Source of the DNA: Candidatus Goldiibacteriota bacterium HGW-Goldbacteria-1
GTDB lineage: Bacteria; Oederibacteriota; PGYV01
Assembly (NCBI GenBank): GCA_002839855.1
Contig: PGYV01000005.1
Coordinates: 243,800-307,799 of the forward strand
Direction of reading: 5' to 3'
DNA: 64,000 bases
In this document: piece by piece, positions 1 through 9,077 of the stretch
How positions within the stretch are numbered: position 1 is the first letter of the stretch
How the letters are laid out: each line of letters opens with the position of its first letter
Made by a program: the position numbers and the translations under genes
Notes under the pieces: generated by a model
Databases searched by the model: none
What the model saw: only the letters and a program-made list of their open reading frames with translations
Told to the model about the DNA's origin: nothing

Positions 1-1735
1 CGCCGCGCGCCCTTTTTAAAGGCTCCACTTTTTTTATCCTGCCTATATCTTTTCGTTTGGCAGCATACCGTTCAAAATCTTCCGCGTTTAAATACCTTAT
101 CCATCTGAAACTTGTTTCATTCGCGCCTTCGGCCTTGCAGTAAACATCAGGCATGCTTCTTACATATTCTTCAAGGTCAAAAGGAGAAAGCGGGAATTTC
201 CATTTCCAGTTAAAATCCCCGTCATAAACGCCTTTTAAGCTTTTTGACACTTTATAACCCCACACTTCATAGACATCTTCTGTATGACCGCCGCAGCAGT
301 TGGAAAAAAAAGTGCTTATCAGTTTATCATCAGGGTCATACAGCGCCTCGCCGCGCGTGGCATCAACGGCGGCAACAGTCCTTTCCCTTTCCCCGTTAAC
401 GCCTTTATAAACCGCGCAATGCTGGGTTGCGCAGACATCATAACCGTCTTTTTTATGGCTGTTTAAATGTTTTAAAGTATACGTTCTGGCCGATACTGCC
501 TGCGCTTTAAGCGCTTCTTCCGGCCAGTCAGAAGGTATTTCCGCGGCAATAAGGCCATAAAGGTATTCTTCCATATTAAGATTATTAACAACATTTATTT
601 TATCAGAACGCAGTATCAGTGAAAAATCACCCCTGTAGGTGGTGTCTGATTTTTCCGCCCAGTAAAATCCCTGCCCGTAAGCTATATTATAAAAGGCAGC
701 AGTGGCATTTAAACTGTTTGCCTTTATATCGGCATTCCTGCCTATAAGCGTCTTTGAATTGCCGTCAGCATCCGATATAAATATCCCCTTTTTTTCAATG
801 GATAACTCGTATTCAATAAGTTTGCTTCCCCTGAAAAGTTCTTCTTTGTCATCGCCTGTTATCATAAAATCGGAACCATGTTTAAAGCTGACCGTTTCAG
901 CGCCGTTAATTATGCCCACACGCACCTGTTTAAAATTTTCTGAACCTTTAATACCCCGCTTTTCCGGAGGGTTATAGGTGTCGCGCCCTGTCTTTTTTCT
1001 CTGTTTATCAGCATCAATCATCTGTTTTATGGAAGGCACCAGCTGCGCGTACTGCTGCGCTTTTTCCCTGGCTTCTGTATCTTTTGTATCAACATCAATA
1101 ACCTTATTCCAATATTTATAAGCGCTTATAAACTCTTCTTTCTTTTCATGCAGCACCGCTATGCGCCGGTTTAGTTCGGTGTATATTTTGTCTTTATTTA
1201 TGGCTTCTTTGTAATATTCCAGCGCTTTATCAATGTCGCCGGTTTTCTCGCAGGCTTCAGCCATTTTAATGTAGGAAATATTTCTATATTTATTTGACTC
1301 TATTGCCTGAAGAAACCTTGCTTTAGCCTCTTCGTATCTTCCGGTTTCTAAAAGCATGCATCCGTGCCAGTAAAGAACTTCCCAGTTGGCCATCTGTTTT
1401 TGTTCAAGTACATTAACCATTTCTTCGCCTTTTGCGGCATCACCCATAAAATAATACATCTTAGCAAGTTCAAAGTGCGCGCGGACTTCGCCGGGGTTTA
1501 ATTTAAGGATTTCAAGGTATGCTTCAACCGCTTTCTGATTTTCACCGTATTCTTTATACACAGACGCAAGCGAGTAATAATTTGACCTGTTAGAAGGACT
1601 TTCAGCCGATTTTATCACATAATACGCTGCAGTCTTTTCAGGATTTGAGCCGTAATAAAAATCCGTCATGCTGTCCGCGTTTAAATTTACGCATACGGAC
1701 AATAAAATAAGTAACGATAATAAAACGCGTGTCAT
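1..1735 (-). CDS. TPR plus SpoIID/LytB-domain exported protein (C-terminus beyond window)
   Basis: The frame stays open from an ATG at 1735 to the window edge (578 codons), so the stop lies outside. Residues 1-20 look like a signal peptide. Residues about 25-240 are helical TPR-like repeats (for example [20 protein letters not shown]). From about residue 270 the protein matches SpoIID/LytB, with the motif [17 protein letters not shown] at 389-405; Glu399 sits where the catalytic Glu of SpoIID lies. The Cys/His segment [10 protein letters not shown] and later [10 protein letters not shown] fit the family's metal-site region. SpoIID enzymes are lytic transglycosylases acting on denuded peptidoglycan, so a periplasmic wall role is inferred. 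The start overlaps the lptB stop by 4 bases (ATGA), which indicates coupled translation with LPS export genes. Confidence 0.85.
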   Translation of the reverse strand, partial: MTRVLLSLLILLSVCVNLNADSMTDFYYGSNPEKTAAYYVIKSAESPSNRSNYYSLASVYKEYGENQKAVEAYLEILKLNPGEVRAHFELAKMYYFMGDAAKGEEMVNVLEQKQMANWEVLYWHGCMLLETGRYEEAKARFLQAIESNKYRNISYIKMAEACEKTGDIDKALEYYKEAINKDKIYTELNRRIAVLHEKKEEFISAYKYWNKVIDVDTKDTEAREKAQQYAQLVPSIKQMIDADKQRKKTGRDTYNPPEKRGIKGSENFKQVRVGIINGAETVSFKHGSDFMITGDDKEELFRGSKLIEYELSIEKKGIFISDADGNSKTLIGRNADIKANSLNATAAFYNIAYGQGFYWAEKSDTTYRGDFSLILRSDKINVVNNLNMEEYLYGLIAAEIPSDWPEEALKAQAVSARTYTLKHLNSHKKDGYDVCATQHCAVYKGVNGERERTVAAVDATRGEALYDPDDKLISTFFSNCCGGHTEDVYEVWGYKVSKSLKGVYDGDFNWKWKFPLSPFDLEEYVRSMPDVYCKAEGANETSFRWIRYLNAEDFERYAAKRKDIGRIKKVEPLKRARG

Positions 1736-2469
1736 AGAGTAAACTTTTCACCCAGATAAATCTCGCGGGCTTTCTTATCGTGGGCAAGCTGGTCTGCAGG
1801 ACCGTGAAGAAGTATTTTACCTTCATAAAGTATGTAAGCGCGGTCGGTGATTGACAAAGTCTCTCTTACGTTGTGGTCGGTAATTAAAATACCTATATTT
1901 TTCTTTTTTAATTCCCTTATTATGTTCTGTATATCAAATACGGCTATGGGGTCAATTCCCACAAAGGGTTCATCCAGAAGAATAAAACTTGGCGACAGGA
2001 CAAGCGACCTGGCTATTTCCGTCCTTCTTCTTTCCCCTCCCGACAGTGTGTACGCTTTCTGCTTTGCAAGGTGCGAGATTTTAAACTCTTCAAGCAGCTG
2101 TTCCAGCCTGTGTTTTTTATCCGCCTGCGGCATATCCATAAATTCAAGCACAGACATAATATTTTCTTCAACCGTTAAACGCCTGAAAATTGACGGTTCC
2201 TGCGAAAGATAGCTTATGCCGTTTAACGCCCTTTTATACATCGGCATTCCGGTTAAATTCATGCGGCCGCCGTCTTTATCATCCAGAAAAATACCGCCCG
2301 CATCGGGCTGAATTACGCCAAGGACCATATAAAAAGTGGTGGTCTTGCCGGCGCCGTTAGGCCCTAAAAGCCCCACTATTTCGCCCTGCTTTACATCAAC
2401 ACATACGTCATTTACCACGCGTTTTTTATTATACGTTTTTACAAGGTGTTCAGTTTTAAGGTGTTTCAT
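1732..2469 (-). CDS. lptB: LPS export ABC transporter ATP-binding protein LptB
   Basis: This 245-residue ABC ATPase has all the catalytic elements: Walker A GPNGAGKT at 36-43, Q-loop Gln90, signature LSGGE at 142-146, Walker B ILLDEP ending at Glu167 and switch His199. The signature [13 protein letters not shown] and the [10 protein letters not shown] stretch after Walker B are typical of LptB rather than other ABC ATPases. LptB powers extraction of LPS from the inner membrane together with LptF and LptG, which are not in this window. The gene overlaps lptA by 14 bases and the SpoIID gene by 4, inside a tightly packed envelope operon. Confidence 0.95.
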   Translation of the reverse strand: MKHLKTEHLVKTYNKKRVVNDVCVDVKQGEIVGLLGPNGAGKTTTFYMVLGVIQPDAGGIFLDDKDGGRMNLTGMPMYKRALNGISYLSQEPSIFRRLTVEENIMSVLEFMDMPQADKKHRLEQLLEEFKISHLAKQKAYTLSGGERRRTEIARSLVLSPSFILLDEPFVGIDPIAVFDIQNIIRELKKKNIGILITDHNVRETLSITDRAYILYEGKILLHGPADQLAHDKKAREIYLGEKFTL

Positions 2470-3328
2470 TTTGTACCTCCCTGCGCGCTTTTTCAGCGTC
2501 TGAATAATATATTTTAGACCAGATATTATCCTGAAGTTTTATCTTTTTTGTATTGGTGTCTATTACCGCCCTGTCAGAAAAAAACAAACTCTTTTTTCTT
2601 TTAAAAATAGGTTTACCGGTCAGTTCAAGTTCTTTTTTCTCATCGTTATATATTACAATATCCGCAAAAGCCACAATGTCCTGAAATTCCATCCTTACGC
2701 GGTTAGTGATTTTTTTCGCTTTTATCTCATTTATTACCGTATTAAAATCCGCCTCGTCGCAGTAGATGGTGATTGTATTTCCGTCCGCCGTATTTTTTAC
2801 CGCTTTTACCTTATCAGAAACCGTTATGATATTTAACCCGTCGGCATAAAACAGTTTCTTTGACGTCAGGTTAAGCCCGTACTCTTTGTAAAAAACCTTT
2901 ACATTTCCGTCAGCTTCCGCGCTTTTTTTGTAATCCCTGCTTTTAAGCCTGTCGGCAGAAACACGTGCGCCCGCGGCATTTATTATCACATCACCTGCAA
3001 AGACCGCCATTTTATCTTCCACGGAAAATTTCATATTATCAGCGCTTATGTTAAGTTCTTTTACGCGCGGCTTCTTTTTTACCGGTGGTGCCGCCGTCTT
3101 TACCGGCTGAACTTTCGCCGCCGCAGTCACTTTCACAGGAAGCGCAGATGGTGTTTTATCCGCTGCCGGTGTTAATCCCGGAACAGGGGCTGCATCTTCC
3201 CCTGTCTTTTTTGCTTCCTGTATTCTTTCAGAGACATTTTTAAAATACTCATTTTCATACTTCGCGTCGTCTATCTTAAAACAGCCCGCAAAAACAAAAA
3301 GAATAATTACAGCCGCCGCTTTTTTCAT
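2456..3328 (-). CDS. lptA: LptA/OstA-type LPS transport protein, predicted lipoprotein
   Basis: 290 residues. The N-terminus is a lipoprotein signal with lipobox VFAGC (Cys16), followed by a Pro/Ala/Lys-rich linker to about residue 90. The rest is OstA/LptA beta-jelly-roll repeats ([21 protein letters not shown], then [12 protein letters not shown] and similar). Classical LptA is a soluble periplasmic bridge of about 185 residues, so the lipobox and the 70-residue linker are unusual and suggest anchoring at one membrane. The position between lptC and lptB supports the assignment; the exact family member (LptA versus an LptC/LptA hybrid) is inferred. Confidence 0.85.
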   Translation of the reverse strand: MKKAAAVIILFVFAGCFKIDDAKYENEYFKNVSERIQEAKKTGEDAAPVPGLTPAADKTPSALPVKVTAAAKVQPVKTAAPPVKKKPRVKELNISADNMKFSVEDKMAVFAGDVIINAAGARVSADRLKSRDYKKSAEADGNVKVFYKEYGLNLTSKKLFYADGLNIITVSDKVKAVKNTADGNTITIYCDEADFNTVINEIKAKKITNRVRMEFQDIVAFADIVIYNDEKKELELTGKPIFKRKKSLFFSDRAVIDTNTKKIKLQDNIWSKIYYSDAEKARREVQNETP

Positions 3329-3879
3329 TGCTCTCCCACATCCACCGCTTTTAACCTGACCTGTTTCTTTATCTCCAGATTCTTAAAACCGGCGTCGCTT
3401 TCAAGCCCTATGCCCCTTAATACCGTACCGTCCCTTGTAACCTTTACTGCTTCTTCCGTATACATTTTTTTAAGCCTGTCATCCCAGAATAGTTTCTGCG
3501 TTTCTATAACCGCCCCGTCGCCGGATATAGCTTTAACATTGCCTGTTATTTCCATAAAATTGGTGTCGGTATTAATAATTGCGCGGTCGCCGTATAATAC
3601 CGTTTTACTGTTTGCTTCGTCAAGGTAGTTCATCACAAAACCCTGGGCGTACGCCTTCTTTTTAAGTTCAAATATTTGGGCGCCTTTGGCGTTTACTTCC
3701 CATTTCACTTCGCCCTTCTGTGCCGACTTTAAAGTAAAGTTTTCCATGACAAAATTCGGAACAGAATCTGCTTTATCACCCACAGGCAGGCTGGGTTTTA
3801 TCTTTTTTTCCCTGCCGCAGCCGGGAAACAGCGTTGCTATTAAAACCAACATCAGTACTGCCGCCGTTATTTTTTTCAC
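3325..3879 (-). CDS. lptC: LptC-like LPS export protein, predicted lipoprotein
   Basis: 184 residues with an OstA/LptC fold (VMENFTLKSAQKGEVKWEVN, then GDRAIINTDTNFMEITGNV and IETQKLFWDDRLKKMYTEE, the last a strong LptC signature). In well-studied species LptC is held by an N-terminal transmembrane helix. Here the N-terminus ends in a candidate lipobox FPGC (Cys21) followed by charged residues, which suggests a lipid anchor instead. It overlaps lptA by 4 bases and the acyltransferase gene by 4 bases. LptC would receive LPS from LptBFG and pass it to LptA. Confidence 0.85.
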   Translation of the reverse strand: MKKITAAVLMLVLIATLFPGCGREKKIKPSLPVGDKADSVPNFVMENFTLKSAQKGEVKWEVNAKGAQIFELKKKAYAQGFVMNYLDEANSKTVLYGDRAIINTDTNFMEITGNVKAISGDGAVIETQKLFWDDRLKKMYTEEAVKVTRDGTVLRGIGLESDAGFKNLEIKKQVRLKAVDVGEQ

Positions 3880-4793
3880 AGTTTTATACCTTTTTCTTCC
3901 ATAGATTTTTCCGCAGTCATTCTAAACCGCCTGTGCACCCAGACCCACTGCTCCGGGTACTTGAAAATAAATTCCGAAATTTCTTTGTTATACTCTTCAG
4001 CCAGCTGTTCTGTTGTTTTACCTTCTGTTTCAATCGGCTTATTAATCTGTATGCCATAGTAATTATCACGCCTTCTGTATATACATACCGTCATAAGCTT
4101 AAGCCCCAGTTTCTGCGCAAGCACAGCAGGCCCTGACGGGGTCTTTGCCATAACGCCAAGAAACGGGACATAGACGCTTTCCACGCTTGTATCCTGGTCT
4201 GACAGTATCCCGAATATCATACCCTGCCTTAAATATTTAATCATGGAGCGTATGTCGTCATCTTTTAAAAATATCTTTACGCCTGTTTTTGTCCTTGCCG
4301 AATTCACGGCAGATTCAATTAAGGGGTCAAACATACGCTTTGCCGCAGCACCCGCAATATTTCCGTTTAAAGCGGTAAAATGAGCTAAAAGTTCCCAATT
4401 GGACAGGTGAAGCGTCACCACAATTACGCCTTTTTTTGTCTCTTTGGCTTCGTTAAAATATTCCAGTCCGTGCGTTTCTTTTACCATATTTTTGATTTTA
4501 TCCGCGGGCCATACGGTGAACTTTAAAAACTCAAAAAAACCCCTGCCGTAATTACGGATGTTGCGATTTTCCAGTATTCCCTTTTCTTTTTCAGGCATTT
4601 TGGCGCCATAAACTATATCCAGATTGCGCCTTAATGTGCGCCTGTCTTTATTAAGAAACAAGAAAACAAAAAGCGCAAAATACTCGCATGCTTTCGCGCC
4701 GATTCTCCAAGGTATAAAAAACACAACAAGCCTGGCCGATTGTATAAAAAGATAAAGCAGAAAATTTCTAAATGCCTTCAGCTTCATCTTCAT
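3876..4793 (-). CDS. lpxL: Lipid A biosynthesis acyltransferase, LpxL/HtrB family
   Basis: 305 residues with an N-terminal hydrophobic anchor (about 10-28) and the acyltransferase motif HLSNWE (His129, Glu134, the HX4E pair) in a VVTLHLSNWELLAHF context. The later segments GILSDQDT and VPFLGVMAKTPSGPAVLA are typical of the family. These enzymes add secondary acyl chains to Kdo-lipid A at the inner membrane. LpxL and LpxM cannot be told apart here, so the symbol is family-level. The start lies 26 bases inside kdsC, consistent with coupled Kdo and lipid A synthesis. Confidence 0.9.
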   Translation of the reverse strand: MKMKLKAFRNFLLYLFIQSARLVVFFIPWRIGAKACEYFALFVFLFLNKDRRTLRRNLDIVYGAKMPEKEKGILENRNIRNYGRGFFEFLKFTVWPADKIKNMVKETHGLEYFNEAKETKKGVIVVTLHLSNWELLAHFTALNGNIAGAAAKRMFDPLIESAVNSARTKTGVKIFLKDDDIRSMIKYLRQGMIFGILSDQDTSVESVYVPFLGVMAKTPSGPAVLAQKLGLKLMTVCIYRRRDNYYGIQINKPIETEGKTTEQLAEEYNKEISEFIFKYPEQWVWVHRRFRMTAEKSMEEKGIKL

Positions 4794-5322
4794 CGTTAAG
4801 ATACCCTTTTACCGCCGCGTCCCAAAGGCCGCGCGCTTTAAGAACCATGTCAATTACTTCCCTTACGCAGCCCTGCCCGCCGTTTTTTTTGCATACATAA
4901 TCAGCTTCTTTTTTTGCCTCGTTTGCCGAATCCGCGGGTGCCGCAGCAAAACCGCAGCGGCGCATTACAGGTATATCAATTATTTCATCGCCTATAAAAC
5001 ACACTTGCGCATCATCCAGTTTAAGTTTTTTCTTTAAGTCCTGATAAGGGGAAAGTTTGTTCAGCGCCCCCTGATATACGTGCGTTATTTTTAATTCTTT
5101 CGCCCTTATTTCTATTGCTTCTGAATGCCTGCCGCTGATTATGGCAAACTGAAGCCCCGCGTGGCGGCCAAGGGAAATTCCCGTGCCGTCCTTTACGTTA
5201 TACTGCTTGAATTCCGTGTTATTACTGCCAATTATTATGCCGCCGTTTGTAAGCACGCCGTCCACATCAAGGCAGATAAGCTTTATCTTTGAAAGTTTCT
5301 TATTTTTTTTTAAGGCTGCCAC
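4768..5322 (-). CDS. kdsC: 3-deoxy-D-manno-octulosonate 8-phosphate phosphatase KdsC
   Basis: 184-residue HAD phosphatase of the small cap-less KdsC type. The nucleophile motif is DVDGVLT (Asp19, Asp21), motif II is SGRHS (63-67) and motif IV is GDEIID (111-116). KdsC removes phosphate from Kdo-8-P. The start is a GTG placed directly after the kdsD stop with no spacer, so translation is probably coupled. The stop lies within the acyltransferase gene. Confidence 0.95.
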   Translation of the reverse strand: MAALKKNKKLSKIKLICLDVDGVLTNGGIIIGSNNTEFKQYNVKDGTGISLGRHAGLQFAIISGRHSEAIEIRAKELKITHVYQGALNKLSPYQDLKKKLKLDDAQVCFIGDEIIDIPVMRRCGFAAAPADSANEAKKEADYVCKKNGGQGCVREVIDMVLKARGLWDAAVKGYLNDEDEAEGI

Positions 5323-6285
5323 TTAAACAACCCCTGACTTTAATATATCATGAAGGTGAATAATGCCCGCAGGTTTCCCGTCCTTTGACACCGCAAGCAG
5401 CACTGTAATTGATTTTTCTTCCATCACCGCAAGGGCTTTCATTACAAGGTCTTCTTCGGATATTATTTTAGGATTTTTTACCATTACTTCCGACATTTTC
5501 ATCATAAACGGGTTGGCCTGTTTTTCCAGCAGGCGCCTTAAATCGCCGTCTGTAAAAATGCCGGCAAGCTTTCCTTTTACGCCGGTTACCGCCACACAGC
5601 CAAACCTTCCCGCGGTCATTACAAGCAGCCCCTCTTTTAATACCGCTTTTTCATCAATTGACGGAATGCTGTCCCCGGAATGCATTATGTCTTTTACCTT
5701 AAGCACAAGCTTTTTTCCAAGCGAACCGCCCGGATGAAGCATGGCGAAATCCTCTTTCTTAAAGTTTTTCATGTTTAAAAGCACAACCGCAAGCGCGTCG
5801 CCAAGGGCCAGCTGTACCGTGGTGGAACATGTGGGCGCAAGGTTAAGCGGGCATGCTTCTTCTTCAACAGAAGAGCTAAGCACGCACACGGCTGATTTTG
5901 CAAGCGAAGAATTCTTCTTGCCGGTTATGGCAATTATTGGAATATTAAGCCTGCCTAAAGCGGGAAGAATGTTTATTACCTCTTCGGTTTCGCCGCTCTG
6001 CGACAGCATTATGACAACATCGCCTTTCATAAAAATTCCCATATCCCCGTGAGCGGCCTCTACCGGATGAAGAAAAACAGCAGGCGTGCCCATGGAGGCC
6101 ATTGTGGCGGATATTTTCTGCCCCACAAGGCCGGACTTGCCTATTCCGGATACCACCACTTTTCCTTTACACGCGCCTAATACCTCAACCGCTTTTTTAA
6201 AATCTTTTCCAAGCCTTTTCTTTGCCGATATTATTTCTTTAGCTTCCATCGCCAGTACTTTTTGCGCTTCTTTAATTATGTCCAT
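5323..6285 (-). CDS. kdsD: Arabinose-5-phosphate isomerase KdsD
   Basis: 320 residues: an SIS sugar-isomerase domain (about 30-175; SGIGKSGLVGQKISATMAS at 46-64, HPVEAAHGDMG, LSQSGETEEV) followed by two CBS domains (about 205-320). This is the standard KdsD/KpsF layout and length. The enzyme converts ribulose-5-P to arabinose-5-P, the first step to Kdo. It is the first gene of the Kdo/lipid A/Lpt run; the upstream zinc-ribbon gene ends 34 bases before it and may share the transcript. Confidence 0.95.
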   Translation of the reverse strand: MDIIKEAQKVLAMEAKEIISAKKRLGKDFKKAVEVLGACKGKVVVSGIGKSGLVGQKISATMASMGTPAVFLHPVEAAHGDMGIFMKGDVVIMLSQSGETEEVINILPALGRLNIPIIAITGKKNSSLAKSAVCVLSSSVEEEACPLNLAPTCSTTVQLALGDALAVVLLNMKNFKKEDFAMLHPGGSLGKKLVLKVKDIMHSGDSIPSIDEKAVLKEGLLVMTAGRFGCVAVTGVKGKLAGIFTDGDLRRLLEKQANPFMMKMSEVMVKNPKIISEEDLVMKALAVMEEKSITVLLAVSKDGKPAGIIHLHDILKSGVV

Positions 6286-6319
6286 GGGAATTTCCCGCCT
6301 TGTCGTTATAATTTTTTAA

Positions 6320-7045
6320 TCATTCAGAAACGTAAAGTATCCTGGCACAATTGCTGCAGTACTCTATCGCCAGTTTCTTTTTAAGTTTACTTACCATCTG
6401 CGCGCGTATTGCCATCCTGCATCCGTCACAGCTGCCGTCACCGCGCGCGTCCCTTGTTACTGACGCCACCGCTACACCACTTTTCGCTTTTCTTATTTTT
6501 TCATACCTTTCAAGCCACAGCTTGTCTACCATTGCCGCCTTTGCTTCACGCGCTGAATTTAAGCCGGTTATTCCCGCTTCTTTGGCTTCTTTTTCCGACT
6601 GTATTACTTTTATCTCCGCGTTTATTATTTCTTCTTCTTTTTTAAACAGAACTTCCTGTTCTTTTAACCAGATTTTAACCTCTTCTTCTTCCTCGTCAAT
6701 TCCAAGTATTCTGTCTTCAATTTTTCTAATTTCGTCCCTTCCCCTTGCTATTTCATCCTGAAGGGCTTTAAAAGAAGCATTGGTTTTTATGGATTCTCCC
6801 TGGCCTTCTTTTTTCTTAATATCCGCTTCAATCGTTTTTATATCAAGGTCAAACTCCGCTTTCTTTTTTTTGAACTCATCAAGGCGGGCTTTTTTTTCAT
6901 TATATACGGCTTTGTGTTCTTCTATCCTTTGTTTCTTGCCTTCTATTTCCGTGTCTATCAGCCTTATCTCTTTTTCTACAGCTAAAATGTCGTTATCCGC
7001 CTTTTGCAGGTCTATCAGGGTATTTAATATTTCGCCTTCTGTCAT
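6320..7045 (-). CDS. Coiled-coil protein with C4-type zinc ribbon (DUF164 family)
   Basis: 241 residues. Residues about 10-185 form a long charged coiled-coil hairpin rich in Glu and Lys. The C-terminus holds a C4 zinc ribbon with Cys206/Cys209 (CDGC) and Cys230/Cys233 (CSNC). This matches the widespread zf-RING_7/DUF164 family (CT398-like). Its molecular function is unsettled; links to nucleic-acid or secretion-related partners have been proposed. Start is the ATG behind a GGAGG-like site. It probably heads the kds/lpt operon. Confidence 0.85.
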   Translation of the reverse strand: MTEGEILNTLIDLQKADNDILAVEKEIRLIDTEIEGKKQRIEEHKAVYNEKKARLDEFKKKKAEFDLDIKTIEADIKKKEGQGESIKTNASFKALQDEIARGRDEIRKIEDRILGIDEEEEEVKIWLKEQEVLFKKEEEIINAEIKVIQSEKEAKEAGITGLNSAREAKAAMVDKLWLERYEKIRKAKSGVAVASVTRDARGDGSCDGCRMAIRAQMVSKLKKKLAIEYCSNCARILYVSE

Positions 7046-7171
7046 TATAATATCCTCCGCTTTTTTGATTAAAACATTGATTATTTTAACACTTTTAGAG
7101 GGTTAATAAAAGGCGAAAGTTAAGGGTTTTAAAGACATTTTTGCAGATGAATTCACAGTAATAAAACAGCT

Positions 7172-7651
7172 TTATATTTCCAGCATCATTACCCAATCAG
7201 TCTTGTTTTGTCTTATCTTTTTAAAACCCATTCTTTCATAAAGCCTTACAGACGGGTTTTTCATATCCACACTTAATGATAAATTTTTAAACCCTTTGCC
7301 GCAGGCTAAAGCAATCAGTTCTTTTAACAGCAATGTCCCAATACCTTTATTCCTGCAGCTCTCCTTAACCGCCATAGAAATTTCCGGAGTGTTGGAGTCC
7401 AAAAAACCATATCCCCTGTCATTGTCAGGAAAAAGAATATACCACGCAGCGCCTGTAGGTTCATTTTTATCCAAAGAAATTATTCCGCTGCCGTAATCTT
7501 TAATATACCTGATATATCTTCTTATTTCCGGAATGTTTATCAGTTTTTCAGGCGGCGGTTTCAGCTCGGGACTTTCAAAAAAAACCATCTGATACAACAT
7601 TTCTTCAAGAAATAAATTGTCTGTTTCCTTTATTTCCCTGACACTAATCAT
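7172..7651 (-). CDS. GNAT family N-acetyltransferase
   Basis: 159 residues with the acetyl-CoA loop motif CRNKGIGTLLLKELIALA (R-x-x-G-x-G) at about 101-118 and the C-terminal strand RLYERMGFKKI typical of GNAT enzymes. The substrate cannot be predicted. It stands alone, with 31 bases to the end of the Thr-rich protein gene and about 125 bases to the zinc-ribbon gene. Confidence 0.85.
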   Translation of the reverse strand: MISVREIKETDNLFLEEMLYQMVFFESPELKPPPEKLINIPEIRRYIRYIKDYGSGIISLDKNEPTGAAWYILFPDNDRGYGFLDSNTPEISMAVKESCRNKGIGTLLLKELIALACGKGFKNLSLSVDMKNPSVRLYERMGFKKIRQNKTDWVMMLEI

Positions 7652-7682
7652 ATAAGCACCTTTCTTAACAGATAATATTATT

Positions 7683-9077
7683 TCACTTAATTACAAGCAC
7701 TTTCCCTTTATTTATCTGGCCGGATGTCATATTATGCGTGACCCAGTAATAAATCCCCGGCGATACCTGATTTGCGTAATTATTTTTTCCGTCCCAGAAG
7801 AAAAACGGCGCATTATGAGAGTTCCCCGAAAACACGCCTTCCCCGGAAAGTGTGTATATTCTTACCGAAGTATACGGTGCAAGGTTTAAAAATTTCAGCA
7901 TTCCGCCTTTTGCTTTCGTGCGGTCAAAAGGGTTTGGATAAACCGCAGGAATACCTTCCGGATAAAACGACATGTTTGAACTTACAGTATGTTTGGCCCC
8001 TGAAATTATGGTGTAAAAAGGGTCATTGTATTCAACATCAGCGGTATTTATAACCAGATCGCCGTCCTGCCCCTGCCTAAGCATCTCTGCTGTAAATTCA
8101 AGCGTATAACTTTCGCCGGGATTCAATATAAAATCCGGGCCAAAATCCCATACCAGGCTGTTCCCGCTTACCTGAAGCGATGCCGCAGTCTGCGTGTACG
8201 AACGAAAAACAAGGACATCAGGCAATACATCATAAACCATTATATTGGACACCGGCGCGTAATCATTATTCGCTATTCTTAAGGTATAAATTATGACAGC
8301 TCCCGGCGCGGGGTTATCCCCTTTTGCTTTTAACGTCACATCAAGCGTAACAGGCAGCTTAGGCTGAGTGGGCGTCTGCGTGGGCGTGTAAGTATTTGTA
8401 AACGTAAAGGTCTGCGTAAAAGTATAAGTATATGTAAACGTTGCGGTAAACGTGTCCGTTTCCGTAAAAGTAGAAGTGTTGGTGGCGGTGTCCGTATAAG
8501 TTGCAGTGGCAGTATCAGTCGCTGTATTGCTGGGAGTCATTGTAGCGGTTTGCGTATTTGTATCTGTAAAAGTCTGTGTCGCTGTTGAAGTATTTGTATT
8601 GGTGTAAGTATTTGTATGCGTGGGAGTATCAGTAAAAGTAAAAGTGGGCGGCGGTGTCCCTGTCACCGTGTCAGAAGCGGTATATGTCTGTGTGGCCGTG
8701 TCCGTTGACGTGTTGGTGAATGTATGCGTATAAGTTGCAGTAAAAGTGTCCGTGTATGTATATGTCTGCGTCGGAGAGTCTGTCGCGGTGTCAGTATAAG
8801 TGCTTGTGGCAGTTTGGGTATCTGTCGCCGTATTTGTTGATGTTACCGTCACCGTTGATGTACCGCTTGGCGTGGCTGTCGGCGATGCTGTCCGGGTAAG
8901 TGTTATAGTTGCGGATATTACTATTACGGTTTCTGACATTGTAATAGTACGCGTCGGCGTGACAGTAGAGCTTGACGACGGCGAAGCAGTGGCTGTTATT
9001 GTCCGGGTTGCAGTCCTTGTAGCGCTGGAAGAAGGCGTAGGCGTTAACGTTACCGTAGTCATACACAGTTGTGTCAA
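7683..9077 (-). CDS. C-terminal part of frameshifted Thr-rich exported protein: Thr-X linker, DUF11-like domain, FlgD/T9SS-like tail
   Basis: The frame opens at a weak TTG (9077) and carries no signal peptide, so it is read as the continuation of the gene starting at 10035, reached by a +1 shift near 8960-8975. After a Thr-rich linker of roughly 220 residues built from Thr-X dipeptides (TDT, TNT, TFT), residues about 240-355 form a DUF11-like beta-sandwich (VTLKAKGDNPAPG, VYDVLPDVLVFRSY, NPGESYTLEFTAEM). The final 85 residues resemble FlgD-Ig/T9SS sorting domains (VYPNPFDRTKAKGG, then VSPGIYYWVTHN and GKVLVIK). Such tails are associated with secretion or surface attachment. Upstream of about 8970 this frame is probably not used. 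Confidence 0.7.
   Translation of the reverse strand: MTQLCMTTVTLTPTPSSSATRTATRTITATASPSSSSTVTPTRTITMSETVIVISATITLTRTASPTATPSGTSTVTVTSTNTATDTQTATSTYTDTATDSPTQTYTYTDTFTATYTHTFTNTSTDTATQTYTASDTVTGTPPPTFTFTDTPTHTNTYTNTNTSTATQTFTDTNTQTATMTPSNTATDTATATYTDTATNTSTFTETDTFTATFTYTYTFTQTFTFTNTYTPTQTPTQPKLPVTLDVTLKAKGDNPAPGAVIIYTLRIANNDYAPVSNIMVYDVLPDVLVFRSYTQTAASLQVSGNSLVWDFGPDFILNPGESYTLEFTAEMLRQGQDGDLVINTADVEYNDPFYTIISGAKHTVSSNMSFYPEGIPAVYPNPFDRTKAKGGMLKFLNLAPYTSVRIYTLSGEGVFSGNSHNAPFFFWDGKNNYANQVSPGIYYWVTHNMTSGQINKGKVLVIK
8350..8965 (-). repeat. Degenerate hexanucleotide repeat encoding the Thr-X linker
   Basis: Nearly every second codon is Thr (ACN), giving a degenerate 6-base period over about 600 bases. 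Short blocks recur, such as gtatatgt and gtaaaagt on the plus strand. Such tracts are prone to replication slippage and can change the linker length or frame. Confidence 0.8.

Noticed and set aside
7772-8053. Plus-strand frames opposite the Thr-rich gene (also 8800-9147)
   Set aside because: They arise from the repeat composition of the real gene on the other strand.
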